Positions 23,585 to 32,778 of a DNA stretch of 64,000 nt are shown in pieces. Positions within the stretch are counted from its first letter, which is position 1. Each line of letters starts with the position of its first letter. Below the pieces are notes generated by a model, which did no database searches, was not told the DNA's origin, and saw only the letters and a program-made list of their open reading frames with translations. This stretch comes from Massilia sp. BJB1822 (GTDB taxonomy: Bacteria > Pseudomonadota > Gammaproteobacteria > Burkholderiales > Burkholderiaceae_D), in contig NZ_JABWEB010000002.1 of assembly GCF_013369485.1 (NCBI RefSeq), positions 248,001 through 312,000 of the forward strand, written 5' to 3'. The position numbers and the translations under genes were made by a program.

Positions 23585-24184
23585 TTACACCAGAACTGCG
23601 TTCACTTGTTCGTCGGCCGAGGCGCGGGCCCGGGCCACCGAATCCGGGCCCATGCCCATGCCTTCGGCGAAGACGAATTGCACATCGTCGAGGCCGACGA
23701 AGCTGAAGAAGGCTTTCAGCTGCGGCAGCTGGGCGTCGGTCGGGCCGTCCTTGTGGAAGCCGCCGCGCGAAATCGCCACATACACTTTTTTGCCTTTCAG
23801 CAGGCCGACCGGGCCGTTTTCCGTGTATTTGAAGGTGACGCCGGCGCGGGCAAGCGCGTCGAACCAGCTTTTCAGTTGCACGGTGATGCCGAAGTTGTAC
23901 ATCGGGGCGCCGATCACGATCACGTCGGCCGCTTGCGCCTGGGCGATCAGGGCATCGTCCAGGGCGACGCGGGCAGCTTGCTCGGCGTTGCGCTGGTCGG
24001 CCGGGGTGAACAGGGCCTGCAGCGTGGTTTCGTCCAGCACGGGGTGGGGCTGGGCGGCCAGGTCACGACGGCTCAGGCTGGCATCCGGGTTGCCGGCGCG
24101 CAGGCGGGCGACGATGGCGTCGGCCACGCGGGTGGATTCGGAACCGGTGCTGCGGGCGCTGGAGTTGATTTGCAGGATGTTCAT
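23585..24184 (-). CDS. azoR: FMN-dependent NADH-azoreductase
   Basis: A 199-residue flavodoxin-like reductase that reduces quinones and azo compounds with NADH. Family hallmarks are present: MNILQINSSARSTGSESTR (FMN phosphate loop), the flavin-contact PMYNFGITVQLKSWFDA and a later AISRGG segment. The length is exactly that of AzoR. It is first in an azoR-pirin operon, divergent from a LysR-type regulator, with a LysR-like dyad in the intergenic region. GGAG precedes the ATG. Confidence 0.93.
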   Translation of the reverse strand: MNILQINSSARSTGSESTRVADAIVARLRAGNPDASLSRRDLAAQPHPVLDETTLQALFTPADQRNAEQAARVALDDALIAQAQAADVIVIGAPMYNFGITVQLKSWFDALARAGVTFKYTENGPVGLLKGKKVYVAISRGGFHKDGPTDAQLPQLKAFFSFVGLDDVQFVFAEGMGMGPDSVARARASADEQVNAVLV

Positions 24185-24271
24185 TTGTTGCTCCTTTTCG
24201 ATTTCGTTTTGCAGCGTTTGCTGCGATGGGTGAACTTTAACAATTCCAAAATCGAAGAAAAAGCCGGTAAA

Positions 24272-24290
24272 ATGGATAACATTAGTCCAT
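24272..24290. promoter_or_regulatory. LysR-type operator between azoR and its regulator
   Basis: ATGGA and TCCAT arms separated by nine bases, in the divergent azoR/LysR interval. Spacing and location fit a LysR-type box. Confidence 0.5.
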
Positions 24291-24322
24291 CAGTGGAACA
24301 ATCCTTGTAAACGGAGCTTGGT

Positions 24323-25231
24323 ATGGATCTGGACCCCAGTGATTTGCTGCTGTTTGCCCGCATCGTCGAGTGCGGCAGCTTCAGCGAGGCGGCGCAGCGC
24401 GTGCAGTTGCCGAAGTCGACGGTATCGCGCCGCCTGTCGCAGCTGGAGGCGCGGCTCGGCGAGCGTTTGCTGCAGCGCACCACGCGCCGCCTGGTGCTGA
24501 CCGAGTTCGGCACCAGCCTGCTCGAGCATGCGCGCAAGGTGGTGGAGGAAACCGAGGCGGCCGGCGCGCTGGCGCAGCACCGCCAGCAGGCGCCCAGCGG
24601 CTTGCTGCGCGTGTCGATGCCGGCCGACTTTGCCAATGTGCATATGAGCGATATGCTGCCCGGCTTCATGGCGCGCTATCCCGGCATTTCGCTGGAGTTC
24701 GACTTGTCACCGCGCCGCGTGGACCTGGTGGCCGAAGGCTTCGACCTGGCGCTGCGCATGGGCACGCTGCCCGATGACGCGACCCTGGCGGCGCGGCCGG
24801 TGGTGCTCAGCACCTGGGGGCTGTACGCCGCCCCCTCGTACACGGCCGTGCATGGCTTGCCCGAGCATCCGGACGAGCTGTTCCGCCACGCGCTGTTGAG
24901 CCTGCCGCGCGCCCATAACGGCTTGGCGCATTGGACGCTGCTGCGCGGCAAAACCAGCTGGGAGCGCGATGTGCCGACGCGCATGACGGGCAATTCGCCC
25001 GAGCTGCTGACCAAGCTGGCCAGCGCCGGCCTGGGCATTGCCACCTGCACCGATCGCTTTGCTTCGGCCTTGGTGAAGACGGGGGAGCTGGTGCGGGTGC
25101 TGCCCGAATGGGCTTTTCCATCGGTGACGGGCTGGGCCGTGTTCCCGGGCCGGCGCCTGATGCCGGCCAAGACCCGGGCCTTCCTCGATATGCTGGAGTG
25201 CCACTACCGTGGCGAGATGATTCCGACCTGA
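24323..25231 (+). CDS. LysR family transcriptional regulator
   Basis: A 302-residue regulator. The N-terminal winged helix is canonical (FARIVECGSFSEAAQRVQLP; KSTVSRRLSQLEARLGERLL), and residues 90-300 are the periplasmic-binding-like effector domain. The full length, divergent position from azoR and pirin, and the dyad between them suggest it controls that operon, probably in response to a quinone-like compound. The start follows GGAG by about eight bases. Confidence 0.92.
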   Translation: MDLDPSDLLLFARIVECGSFSEAAQRVQLPKSTVSRRLSQLEARLGERLLQRTTRRLVLTEFGTSLLEHARKVVEETEAAGALAQHRQQAPSGLLRVSMPADFANVHMSDMLPGFMARYPGISLEFDLSPRRVDLVAEGFDLALRMGTLPDDATLAARPVVLSTWGLYAAPSYTAVHGLPEHPDELFRHALLSLPRAHNGLAHWTLLRGKTSWERDVPTRMTGNSPELLTKLASAGLGIATCTDRFASALVKTGELVRVLPEWAFPSVTGWAVFPGRRLMPAKTRAFLDMLECHYRGEMIPT

Positions 25232-25238
25232 GGCCGGC

Positions 25239-25559
25239 TTAGCGCGGCAACACCTTGACGGGTTCGCCGCCGCTGCCCGGCACCACGATCACGACAGGCG
25301 TGGGTGCGGGCAGCGTTGCTGCGGTGGGCATGGCCGCTTTCGGCGTGGTGACATTGAACAGGAAGGCGATCACGGTGATGAAAATCACCAGGCTCGACGC
25401 CGAGACGGCCGCCACCCATTTGACGGTTTGCGCGATCATGGCGTGCAGTTCCGCGCGCTGCTGATCGAACTTGGCGTCGAACTTGGCATCGATGGCAACC
25501 AGCTTGGCGTCCACGGCCTCAAATTTTGCGTCGAAATACTCTTTATCAGAAATCGTCAT
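25239..25559 (-). CDS. Small single-pass membrane protein with heptad-like repeats
   Basis: A 106-residue protein. Residues 5-35 are a charged helical repeat (DAKFEAVDAKLVAIDAKFDA), likely a short coiled coil. One transmembrane helix follows (about 48-70, VKWVAAVSASSLVIFITVIAF), then a Pro/Ala/Val-rich tail. No function can be assigned. It is convergent with the LysR gene with a seven-base gap and upstream of psd on the same strand. Confidence 0.65.
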   Translation of the reverse strand: MTISDKEYFDAKFEAVDAKLVAIDAKFDAKFDQQRAELHAMIAQTVKWVAAVSASSLVIFITVIAFLFNVTTPKAAMPTAATLPAPTPVVIVVPGSGGEPVKVLPR

Positions 25560-25632
25560 GCCGGCCTCCGTGGTATTTCCCAGTTTAGGCGAAAGCCCCG
25601 GTGCCGGCCGCTGATATTGCGCAAGAGCGCGC

Positions 25633-26478
25633 TTACTTCAGATTTGCCATGCACTCGCCCAGGCGCACCGGGCCGGCTGGCTGCCATTGCTCGTTGAAAT
25701 GCAGGGTGTCTTTCGGGAACAGCATCACCACGGTGGAGCCGAGCAGGAAGCGGCCCAGCTCCTCGCCCTTTTTCAGCACGATATTCTGGTCGGCATACGT
25801 CCATTCGCACACATCGGGCTGGCGCGGCGGATTGACCACGCCATGCCAGACGGTGGCCATGCTGCCGACGATGGTGGCGCCCACCAGGGTCATGACGAAG
25901 GGGCCGAAGGCCGTCTCGAACACGCACACCACGCGCTCGTTGCGGGCGAACAGGCCGGGAATGCCACGCGCCGTGGTTGGATTCACCGAGAACAGCTCGC
26001 CCGGCACATAAATCATGCGCGTCAGCTTGCCGTCGCAAGGCATGTGGATGCGGTGGTAGTCGCGTGGACTCAGGTAGAGATTGGCGAAGCTGCCGTGCTG
26101 GAAGTGGGCCGCCAGCGCGCGGTCGCCGCCCACCAGGGCCGTGGTGCTGAATTTGTGGCCCTTGGCCTGGAAGATCTGGTCGTCCTCGATGGCGCCGAAC
26201 TGGCTGATGCGGCCATCGACCGGGCACACCAGGTCGGCCTCGGCCAGCGGACGCGCGCCCGGCTTCAGCGCGCGCGTGAAGAAATCGTTGAAGCTGTGGT
26301 AACTGGCGATGTCCGGATTGGCCGCCTCGGCCATATTCACATCGTATTTGCCCACGAACCAGCGGATCAGGCGGGTGGTCATGGCGCCGCCTTTGGCGCC
26401 CGCCACGCGGCCGGCGAAGTTGGTGAGGGCGGTCTTGGGCAGCAGATATTGCGGCAATACGGCAAGTCGGTCGGACAC
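25633..26478 (-). CDS. psd: Phosphatidylserine decarboxylase proenzyme
   Basis: A 281-residue inner-membrane enzyme that makes phosphatidylethanolamine. The self-cleavage motif is LGST, with Ser248 becoming the pyruvoyl group of a 34-residue alpha chain (cut after Gly247). Other family elements: YHSFNDFFTRALKPGARP, LSPRDYHRIHMPCDG and the Gly-rich beta-chain core. The length matches the short proteobacterial form. It is transcribed alone or with the small membrane protein downstream. Confidence 0.95.
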   Translation of the reverse strand: MSDRLAVLPQYLLPKTALTNFAGRVAGAKGGAMTTRLIRWFVGKYDVNMAEAANPDIASYHSFNDFFTRALKPGARPLAEADLVCPVDGRISQFGAIEDDQIFQAKGHKFSTTALVGGDRALAAHFQHGSFANLYLSPRDYHRIHMPCDGKLTRMIYVPGELFSVNPTTARGIPGLFARNERVVCVFETAFGPFVMTLVGATIVGSMATVWHGVVNPPRQPDVCEWTYADQNIVLKKGEELGRFLLGSTVVMLFPKDTLHFNEQWQPAGPVRLGECMANLK

Positions 26479-26549
26479 GGTACAAATCTTCCTTGTTTGC
26501 GATGCCGCATTATAGCGGCGTGATCGGCGCCAAAGGCGTCAAATCGATG

Positions 26550-26561
26550 AGAAATATTTCT
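26550..26561. promoter_or_regulatory. Perfect 12-bp palindrome upstream of the first TonB receptor
   Basis: AGAAATATTTCT lies about 70-80 bases upstream of the receptor start, in a locally AT-rich stretch. It has some likeness to a Fur site (TGAGAAA-T-ATTTCTT) but matches the 7-1-7 pattern poorly. Confidence 0.3.
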
Positions 26562-26632
26562 TTAAAGCTAAACCAAATTCAGCCAAATTTGATGGACAAT
26601 AGCGCTCTTTTAATAAATAAGCAAAAGCCAAC

Positions 26633-28882
26633 ATGCTCCGCCATCGCTTGCCTGTCCGCCTTACCTTGTCCGCCGCCATTTTAGCCGCTTGCCACGCTTA
26701 TGCCGAGGAGAAGCCGCTAGCCGCCGCGGATGAGCCAAAGCAGGAGGCCAAGCAGGAACCAGCCCGGGCAGCCGACGGCAAGAAGATCCAGCAGGTCGAG
26801 ATCAAGGCTTCGGCCGCCGCCTACGATCCGCGCCGCGACGACACGGCCAGCAAGATCATTGTCAGCAATGAGGAAATCCTGCGCTATGGCGACACCTCGA
26901 TCAACGATGTGCTGAAGCGCCTGCCCGGCATCACCGTCGGCGGTGGCGGGCGCGGCGGGTCCGACATCCGCATGCGCGGCCTGGGCAATGGCTATACCCA
27001 GATCCTGCTGAATGGCGAGAAGGCGCCGGCCGGATTTTCCATCGATTCGCTGACGCCGGATTCCATCGAGCGCATCGAAATCCTGCGCGCGGCCAGCGCT
27101 GAGTTCAGCACCCAGTCGATCGCCGGCACCATCAACATCGTGCTGAAGAAGGCGGTCAAGACGGCGGCGCGCGAATTCAAGTTCAGCCAGGGCAAGGGGG
27201 AGGACTTTTCCTCGCCCTGGTTCAATCTGAACATGTCCGACCGCGACGGCAATTTTTCCTATTCGCTGAACGGCAATATGGGCCGCTATAACTACCACCG
27301 CCAGTCGCCCTCGGATGCGTTCGACACCGCCCCCGACGGCAGCGTGGTCCGCGAGGTGCACAGCAGCCAGCTCGATATCGGCCGCTCGGAAAGCTTCAAC
27401 CTCGGTCCGCGCCTGAACTGGACGCTGGCCAATGGCGACAGCGTGACCTGGCAGAGCTTCATCAGCGGCAACCGCTTCCGCAACACCGGCGATGCCGATG
27501 AGAGCGCGAAAATCGGGCGCAGCAGCCTGTCGCCGCGCATGCTCAGCAGCGGCGACGGCCGCAATGTGTTCCTGCGCAGCGATGTGAACTGGGTGCACAA
27601 GCTGGCCGAGGGCGCCAAGCTGGACGCCAAGCTGGGCTATAACGGCAACTGGAATGAAAGCAAGCTCAGCCAGTTCGGCTCGAACGGCCCGGTGCAACAG
27701 CTGGCGCGCCGCGTGGAACGCGAGTCGCGCGAACATGGCTTCAGCAGCACGGGCAAGTATTCCACGCCGCTGATTCCCGGCCACGCCCTGTCCATGGGCT
27801 GGGATGGCGGCATCAGCCGCCGCAACGATGAACGCCAGCAGCGCGACGCCGATCTGCGGCCGCTGCGCCCGGCGGGCAGCAGCATCCCGGTGCCGGCACC
27901 GATCAACGGCGATGAGGGCTTCCGTGCCGAAGTCACGCGCTTGGCCGCTTTCGCCCAGGACGAGTGGAATGTCACGCCGCAATGGTCGGTGTATGCGGGC
28001 CTGCGCTGGGAAGGCGTGCAGACCAGCGTCAGCGGCAGCGGCATCGACGAGGTGAAATCGCGCACCAGCGTCTTCAGTCCGCTGCTGCAAACCCTGTGGA
28101 AGCTGCCGAATAGCCAGGATCAGCTGCGCCTGGCGCTGACCCGCACTTACAAGGCGCAGCCGACTTCCATGCTGTCGCCGCGCCGCTTTACCTCGACCGA
28201 CAATAAGCAGACTTCGCCCGACTACCACGGCAATCCGAACCTGAAGCCGGAACTGGCGACCGGTCTCGACTTCTCCTTCGAGCATTATTGGGCCGAAAGC
28301 GCGCTGCTCAGCGCCGCCGCCTCGATCCGCCATATCAATGGCTATACGCGACAGGGCCTGGTGCTGGAGGGCGAGCGCTGGGTCTCGATGCCGGTCAACG
28401 ATGGCAGCGCCATCGTGCGCAATCTGGAGCTGGAAGCCAAGTTCCCGCTCAAGGCCGTGATGAAGGATGCGCCCCAGCTCGACCTGCGCGCCAGCGTCAG
28501 CCGCAACTGGTCGCGCGTGAAAGCCGTGCCGGGGCCGCATAACCGCCTTGACCAGCAAGTTCCGCTGTCGGCCACGCTGGGCATGGACTATAAGACCCAG
28601 GATGGCAGCTTCAGCACGGGCGGCAGCTTCAGCTTCCGCGCCGGCGGCCCGGTGCGCATCACCGAGACCCAGAGCGCTTACCAGACGGCGCGCCGCGAGC
28701 TCGATGTGTACGCGCTGTGGAAGTTCAATCCCAAGCAGCAGCTGCGCCTGGCGTTGTCGAATATCCTGGACCAGGATTACCGGAGCGAGAGCAGCTACAG
28801 CGACCAGAATGGCGTCATGCGCCAGAGCAGCGTCATGGCGGGCAGCGCCGCGGTGCGCCTGACCCTGGAAATGAAGTTTTAA
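26633..28882 (+). CDS. TonB-dependent outer-membrane receptor
   Basis: A 749-residue receptor: signal peptide about 1-24, a Lys/Glu/Ala-rich spacer, a TonB-box-like KIQQVEIKA near residue 55, a plug domain (LKRLPGITVGGGGRGGSDIRM; SIERIEILRAAS; IAGTINIVLKK) and a 22-strand barrel of the beta-barrel-3 type that ends VRLTLEMKF. It transports an iron complex or another large ligand using TonB energy. No ligand-specific genes are adjacent. A second, Fur-box-preceded receptor lies 125 bases downstream, but each has its own upstream region. Confidence 0.9.
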   Translation: MLRHRLPVRLTLSAAILAACHAYAEEKPLAAADEPKQEAKQEPARAADGKKIQQVEIKASAAAYDPRRDDTASKIIVSNEEILRYGDTSINDVLKRLPGITVGGGGRGGSDIRMRGLGNGYTQILLNGEKAPAGFSIDSLTPDSIERIEILRAASAEFSTQSIAGTINIVLKKAVKTAAREFKFSQGKGEDFSSPWFNLNMSDRDGNFSYSLNGNMGRYNYHRQSPSDAFDTAPDGSVVREVHSSQLDIGRSESFNLGPRLNWTLANGDSVTWQSFISGNRFRNTGDADESAKIGRSSLSPRMLSSGDGRNVFLRSDVNWVHKLAEGAKLDAKLGYNGNWNESKLSQFGSNGPVQQLARRVERESREHGFSSTGKYSTPLIPGHALSMGWDGGISRRNDERQQRDADLRPLRPAGSSIPVPAPINGDEGFRAEVTRLAAFAQDEWNVTPQWSVYAGLRWEGVQTSVSGSGIDEVKSRTSVFSPLLQTLWKLPNSQDQLRLALTRTYKAQPTSMLSPRRFTSTDNKQTSPDYHGNPNLKPELATGLDFSFEHYWAESALLSAAASIRHINGYTRQGLVLEGERWVSMPVNDGSAIVRNLELEAKFPLKAVMKDAPQLDLRASVSRNWSRVKAVPGPHNRLDQQVPLSATLGMDYKTQDGSFSTGGSFSFRAGGPVRITETQSAYQTARRELDVYALWKFNPKQQLRLALSNILDQDYRSESSYSDQNGVMRQSSVMAGSAAVRLTLEMKF

Positions 28883-28938
28883 GGCTGGCCGGCGCGCGCC
28901 GTGGCGGGGTAGGGAGCTGGCAACTAGCAATGTGCAAT

Positions 28939-28953
28939 TGAGAATTATTCGCA
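28939..28953 (+). promoter_or_regulatory. Fur box
   Basis: TGAGAAT-T-ATTCGCA matches the 7-1-7 Fur consensus TGATAAT-N-ATTATCA at 11 of 14 arm positions. It lies 55-70 bases upstream of the second TonB-dependent receptor, in the expected promoter region. Confidence 0.75.
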
Positions 28954-29007
28954 TTATTGCTACACTGCCTGCTTTTTACTCCGCCGCTCTTCGCTGCCGC
29001 CGTCGCC

Positions 29008-31086
29008 ATGTCCAAAGTTCCCTCCTTCCGTCTGAGCGCCATCGGCGCCGCCTGCCTGCTTCTCATCTCCCACAGTGCCGCCGCGCAAAATGCGCCCCAG
29101 GGCGAAGCGGCCATGGAAACCGTGCAAGTGGTGGGCAACTGGCTCGGTTCCGGCCAGCAGAGCGTGAAGAACTTTGCCGGCGCGCGCAGCGTGGTCAAGC
29201 GCGAGGAAATCCAGGCTTCCGGCGCCACCAGCATCAGCGATGTGATGCGCGCCATTCCCGGCGTGCAGGTGACGGACAACTCGTCCAGCGGCGGCAGCGC
29301 CATTTCCCTGAATATCGGCGTGCGCGGCCTGGAAGGGCGCTATTCGCCGCGCTCCACCGTGCTGCTGGACGGCATTCCGCTGTCGGTGGCGCCGTATGGC
29401 CAGCCCCAGCTGTCCTTCGCCCCCGTGTCGCTGGCCAATATCGAATCGGTCGACGTGGTGCGCGGCGGCGGCGCGGTGCGCTACGGCCCGCAGAACGTGG
29501 GCGGCATCATCAACCTCAAGACGCGCCCGATTCCGAATGCCGATTTCGTCGGCGACGCTTCGGTGCGCTATAACAAATTCGATGGCGGCAACTCCAGCAC
29601 CCTGTACAACGCCTTCATCGGCGGCCGCGCCGAAGGCGGCCTGGGCATGGCCCTCTTGTATTCGGGCGTCGACGGCTCGGGCTACCGCGAGCACAGCACC
29701 GACAAGGTGGACGATGTGGCGCTGAAATTCAGCTATCCGCTGGGCGCGAACGCCGAGTTGACGGCCAAGCTGGCCTATTACAGCGCGCGCTCCAGCATTC
29801 CGGGCGGTTTGACGGTGGCGCAATACAATGCCGACCGTTCCAAGTCTTATCGCAAATCCGATTTCTGGAGCGGCCACCGCAGCAGTGTCGATATCGGCTA
29901 TCTGCATACCTTGTCGGCTACCCAGGAATTGGAAATCCGCGCTTATTACAACGACAGCGCGCGCCAGAGCGGCCTGGCGAATGGCATCGATGGCGTGGCG
30001 ACTTCGATCAGCAATCAGCCGCGCAATTACCGCGTGCTCGGCATCGAGCCGCGCTATACCCAGCGCTTTGAACTGGGCGCGCTGCGCAACGACGTCACCG
30101 TCGGTTACCGCTTCTTGCGCGAACGCGCCGACGAAAGGAATATCAATACCCGCATCAGCAATGGCGCGGCGAGCCTGGCGCGTTCCTCAGCCAATACCAC
30201 CGATGCCCATTCCCTGTATATCGACGACCAGATCGCCTACGGAAAATGGCGCGTGACGCCGGGCCTGCGCTACGAGAACATTGAAATGGGCCGCGATAAT
30301 CGCCTGGCCGCCTTCCATGAAGAGATCAAAAATACCAAGGCCTTGCCCTCGCTGAACCTGGCCTATTTGCTGAACCGTGAATTGACGCTGTTTGCCAATT
30401 ACAACACCTCGTTTGGCAGCATCCAGCATTTGCAGCTGAATTTGCAGAATTCGGCCGACAGCCTGAAACCGGAAACCGCGAAAACGGCCGAACTGGGCGC
30501 CCGTTATGCCGGAAAGCAATGGAAACTGGAAGCCACCGCCTTCAATCTGAATTTCTCGAACCAGATTGTATATGTCAATACGCCGCCGGTTTACTATAAA
30601 AACCTGGGCAAAACCAGCCATCGCGGCATTGAAACCCGCGCCGACTATGCTTTCGAGCGCAGTGGCGCCCTGGCAGGCCTGAGCGCCTATGCCACTTATG
30701 CGTATACCAAGGCTACGCAGAAACAAGGGGTATATTCCGGCAATGACGTGCCATTCTATTCGCGCCATACCGATACCGAGGGTCTGCTGTACCAGCGCGG
30801 CGCCTGGCGCTTCGACCTGAATAGCACGCATCAGTCGAAACAATATGCCGACGACGCCAATACCGTGGCGGAAAGTGCAAATGGAGCGCTGGGACTGATT
30901 CCCGGCTACCGCCTGTGGAATGCGAATGTCAGCTGGCTGGTGCCGGGCTATAAAGGCTATGAGGTGCAGCTGGGCGTGAATAATCTCGGCAACAAGCGCA
31001 CATTCACGCGCACCACGGATACCAATCTGGGCAAGCTGCCCGGCGCCTCGCGCATGGTCTTTGTACAACTGCGCGCCGCTTTCTAA
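29008..31086 (+). CDS. TonB-dependent siderophore/iron-citrate-type receptor
   Basis: A 692-residue receptor. Signal peptide about 1-26, TonB-box METVQVVGN, plug (ISDVMRAIPGVQVTD; RGLEGRYSPRSTVLLDGIP; IESVDVVRGGGAVRYGPQN; NVGGIINLKTRP) and barrel that ends FVQLRAAF. The plug signatures are those of the FecA/ferric-siderophore group. The ATG at 29008 begins the signal peptide; an in-frame TTG upstream adds nothing recognisable. No Shine-Dalgarno is clear. The Fur box at 28939 argues for iron-repressed expression. No fecIR-like regulators or N-terminal signalling domain are present. Confidence 0.9.
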   Translation: MSKVPSFRLSAIGAACLLLISHSAAAQNAPQGEAAMETVQVVGNWLGSGQQSVKNFAGARSVVKREEIQASGATSISDVMRAIPGVQVTDNSSSGGSAISLNIGVRGLEGRYSPRSTVLLDGIPLSVAPYGQPQLSFAPVSLANIESVDVVRGGGAVRYGPQNVGGIINLKTRPIPNADFVGDASVRYNKFDGGNSSTLYNAFIGGRAEGGLGMALLYSGVDGSGYREHSTDKVDDVALKFSYPLGANAELTAKLAYYSARSSIPGGLTVAQYNADRSKSYRKSDFWSGHRSSVDIGYLHTLSATQELEIRAYYNDSARQSGLANGIDGVATSISNQPRNYRVLGIEPRYTQRFELGALRNDVTVGYRFLRERADERNINTRISNGAASLARSSANTTDAHSLYIDDQIAYGKWRVTPGLRYENIEMGRDNRLAAFHEEIKNTKALPSLNLAYLLNRELTLFANYNTSFGSIQHLQLNLQNSADSLKPETAKTAELGARYAGKQWKLEATAFNLNFSNQIVYVNTPPVYYKNLGKTSHRGIETRADYAFERSGALAGLSAYATYAYTKATQKQGVYSGNDVPFYSRHTDTEGLLYQRGAWRFDLNSTHQSKQYADDANTVAESANGALGLIPGYRLWNANVSWLVPGYKGYEVQLGVNNLGNKRTFTRTTDTNLGKLPGASRMVFVQLRAAF

Positions 31087-31115
31087 GCACCTTTCATTTC
31101 TGAATTATTCTCTCC

Positions 31116-31155
31116 GGCGGGCGGCGGTTTTCTCCGCGGCCCGCCGCGATTTTGT
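31116..31155 (+). terminator. Hairpin after the TonB receptor, probable terminator
   Basis: GGCGGGCGGCGG pairs with CCGCGGCCCGCC (one mismatch) around a TTTTCT loop. The T-tract that follows is weak (ATTTTG). Confidence 0.5.
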
Positions 31156-31361
31156 CGCATATATTCATCGTAAAGTGTTGTGGAATCAAATCACCTTGCA
31201 TTCCGCCGCTGGATTTATTACACATATAACTAGAATATCCTGTCGCACTTGTGGTAAATTTCGATTAGAATTCTCACCGATTGTCACACAAGGGTTTTTG
31301 TTGCCGTTTAAAGCAAGCCCGGATCACGAAATTCGCCCCGTAACCCATAAAAGGAACCGAG

Positions 31362-31655
31362 ATGACCACCTACCAGGAATATCAGGCAAAGATCGCCGAG
31401 CTGCAAAATCTGGCCGATAGCGCGCGCAAAAATGAACTGACCCAGGCTAAAGAGAAAATCGCCAACCTCATGCGTGAATATGGCTTGACCCTGGCCGACC
31501 TGGGTCCAGCAGCGCGCAGCAATAAACCGGTAAAGCCACGCGCCCCGGTGCCGATGAAATACCGCGACGATGTCACCGGCCAGACCTGGACCGGCCGCGG
31601 CCGCGCACCAAAGTGGCTGGAAGGCAAAGACAAAAACCAGTTCCTGATCAAGTAA
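31362..31655 (+). CDS. H-NS family nucleoid-associated protein
   Basis: A 97-residue DNA-binding protein. Residues 5-45 are the helical oligomerisation region ([20 protein letters not shown]). The C-terminus has the H-NS DNA-binding core [20 protein letters not shown], typical of the short betaproteobacterial H-NS-like proteins. It would silence AT-rich or horizontally acquired DNA. Its 275-base upstream region is AT-rich, as is common for autoregulated H-NS genes. AAGGA lies seven bases before the ATG, and a strong terminator follows. Confidence 0.92.
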   Translation: MTTYQEYQAKIAELQNLADSARKNELTQAKEKIANLMREYGLTLADLGPAARSNKPVKPRAPVPMKYRDDVTGQTWTGRGRAPKWLEGKDKNQFLIK

Positions 31656-31696
31656 TCCTCAGGAAAGCCGGCCCGGCTGGGCGCGGCAATACAGGA

Positions 31697-31727
31697 TTCG
31701 GCCCGCCTTGCGCGGGCCGAACTGTTT
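31697..31727 (+). terminator. Intrinsic terminator after the H-NS gene
   Basis: TTCGGCCCGC / GCGGGCCGAA perfect 10-bp stem with a five-base loop, followed by CTGTTTTC. Confidence 0.85.
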
Positions 31728-32684
31728 TCAGGCCGGACTGACGGCTTTTTCTTCCTGGGCATGGGCATGGACCGACCACAGCACGCCCGCGACCAGCAGT
31801 ACGATGGCGGCGATTTCCAGCGGACGCGGGAATTGCTGCTTGTAGATAAAGCCATACAGCAGGGCAAACAGGGTTTCGAACAGGATCAGTTGGCCCGACA
31901 GCGTGACCGGCACGCGGCGGCTGGCCACATTCCATAAATGGTTGCCGATGACGGAGGCGCCCAGGGCCAGCAGGCTATTGCAGATCCAGAACAGCGTCCA
32001 GTCGCGCCCACTGGCCGCGCCGGCCGCGCCCGTGACGTCCTGGTGCCAGATGGCGAAGGCCACGGCGCCGATCAGCAAGGCGATCAGGCCGGTCGCCAGG
32101 CCATACAGGGCCGACCATTCGGCGCTGCTGAAATGGTGGTGGCGTTTCAGGTAGCGCGCATTGTCCAGCGTGTACCAGCTCCAGCACAGCAGGGCGCCGG
32201 TGGCGCACAGCAGGCCGACGATGGTGCGGCCCAGCTGGCCGCCCGTGCTCTGGGCGTGCGCGAACACATCGAGATTGATGCAGGCAATGCCGGCCGCCGC
32301 CACCAGCAGCGGCAGGGCCAATTGGCGCAGGGGCAGGGCGCCGTGGTCCTTGCGGCCCATCAGGGTGACGGAGATCGGCAGCACGCCGACGATGAGCGAG
32401 GTCGGTGCCACGCCGGCCAGCTTCACGCCCAGCGCGACCAGCATGTAATAAACGATATTGCCGGACAGCGCATGGCGCAGCAGCGCGCTGCAATCGCTGC
32501 GCTCCAGCCGGCGCAGCAGGCCGGACAGGCGCGGCGCCATCAGGCCGAGCGCGATGACGCCATAAGCCACATAGCGGCCCACGGCCAGTTCCAGCGGCGA
32601 GAACGCGGCCAGCAGTTCCGGCACGATAAAGACCATGCCCCACATGGCGCCGGCCAGCAGGCCGCAGAGAACCCCATTCCACAT
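31728..32684 (-). CDS. DMT superfamily permease (EamA-like)
   Basis: A 318-residue inner-membrane protein with about ten transmembrane helices in two EamA-type halves (GVLCGLLAGAMWGMVFIVPE; LILFETLFALLYGFIYKQQ). It probably exports a small metabolite. ATG at 32684 is chosen because AGGAAG lies five bases upstream; longer in-frame starts lack this. It is divergent from the erythromycin-esterase gene with a 94-base interval. Confidence 0.88.
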   Translation of the reverse strand: MWNGVLCGLLAGAMWGMVFIVPELLAAFSPLELAVGRYVAYGVIALGLMAPRLSGLLRRLERSDCSALLRHALSGNIVYYMLVALGVKLAGVAPTSLIVGVLPISVTLMGRKDHGALPLRQLALPLLVAAAGIACINLDVFAHAQSTGGQLGRTIVGLLCATGALLCWSWYTLDNARYLKRHHHFSSAEWSALYGLATGLIALLIGAVAFAIWHQDVTGAAGAASGRDWTLFWICNSLLALGASVIGNHLWNVASRRVPVTLSGQLILFETLFALLYGFIYKQQFPRPLEIAAIVLLVAGVLWSVHAHAQEEKAVSPA

Positions 32685-32778
32685 GCTTCTTCCTGTTTCT
32701 TTCCTGATTTTAAGGCTGCGACAGTTTCTCACAGCTTGGACTATCGTGCAGTTGGAACTTGCAGCAAGGAGGTGAGCC

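Noticed and set aside
26550..26561. Fur box upstream of the first TonB receptor
   Set aside because: The palindrome matches the 7-1-7 Fur pattern at only about 8 of 14 positions; kept as an unassigned palindrome.
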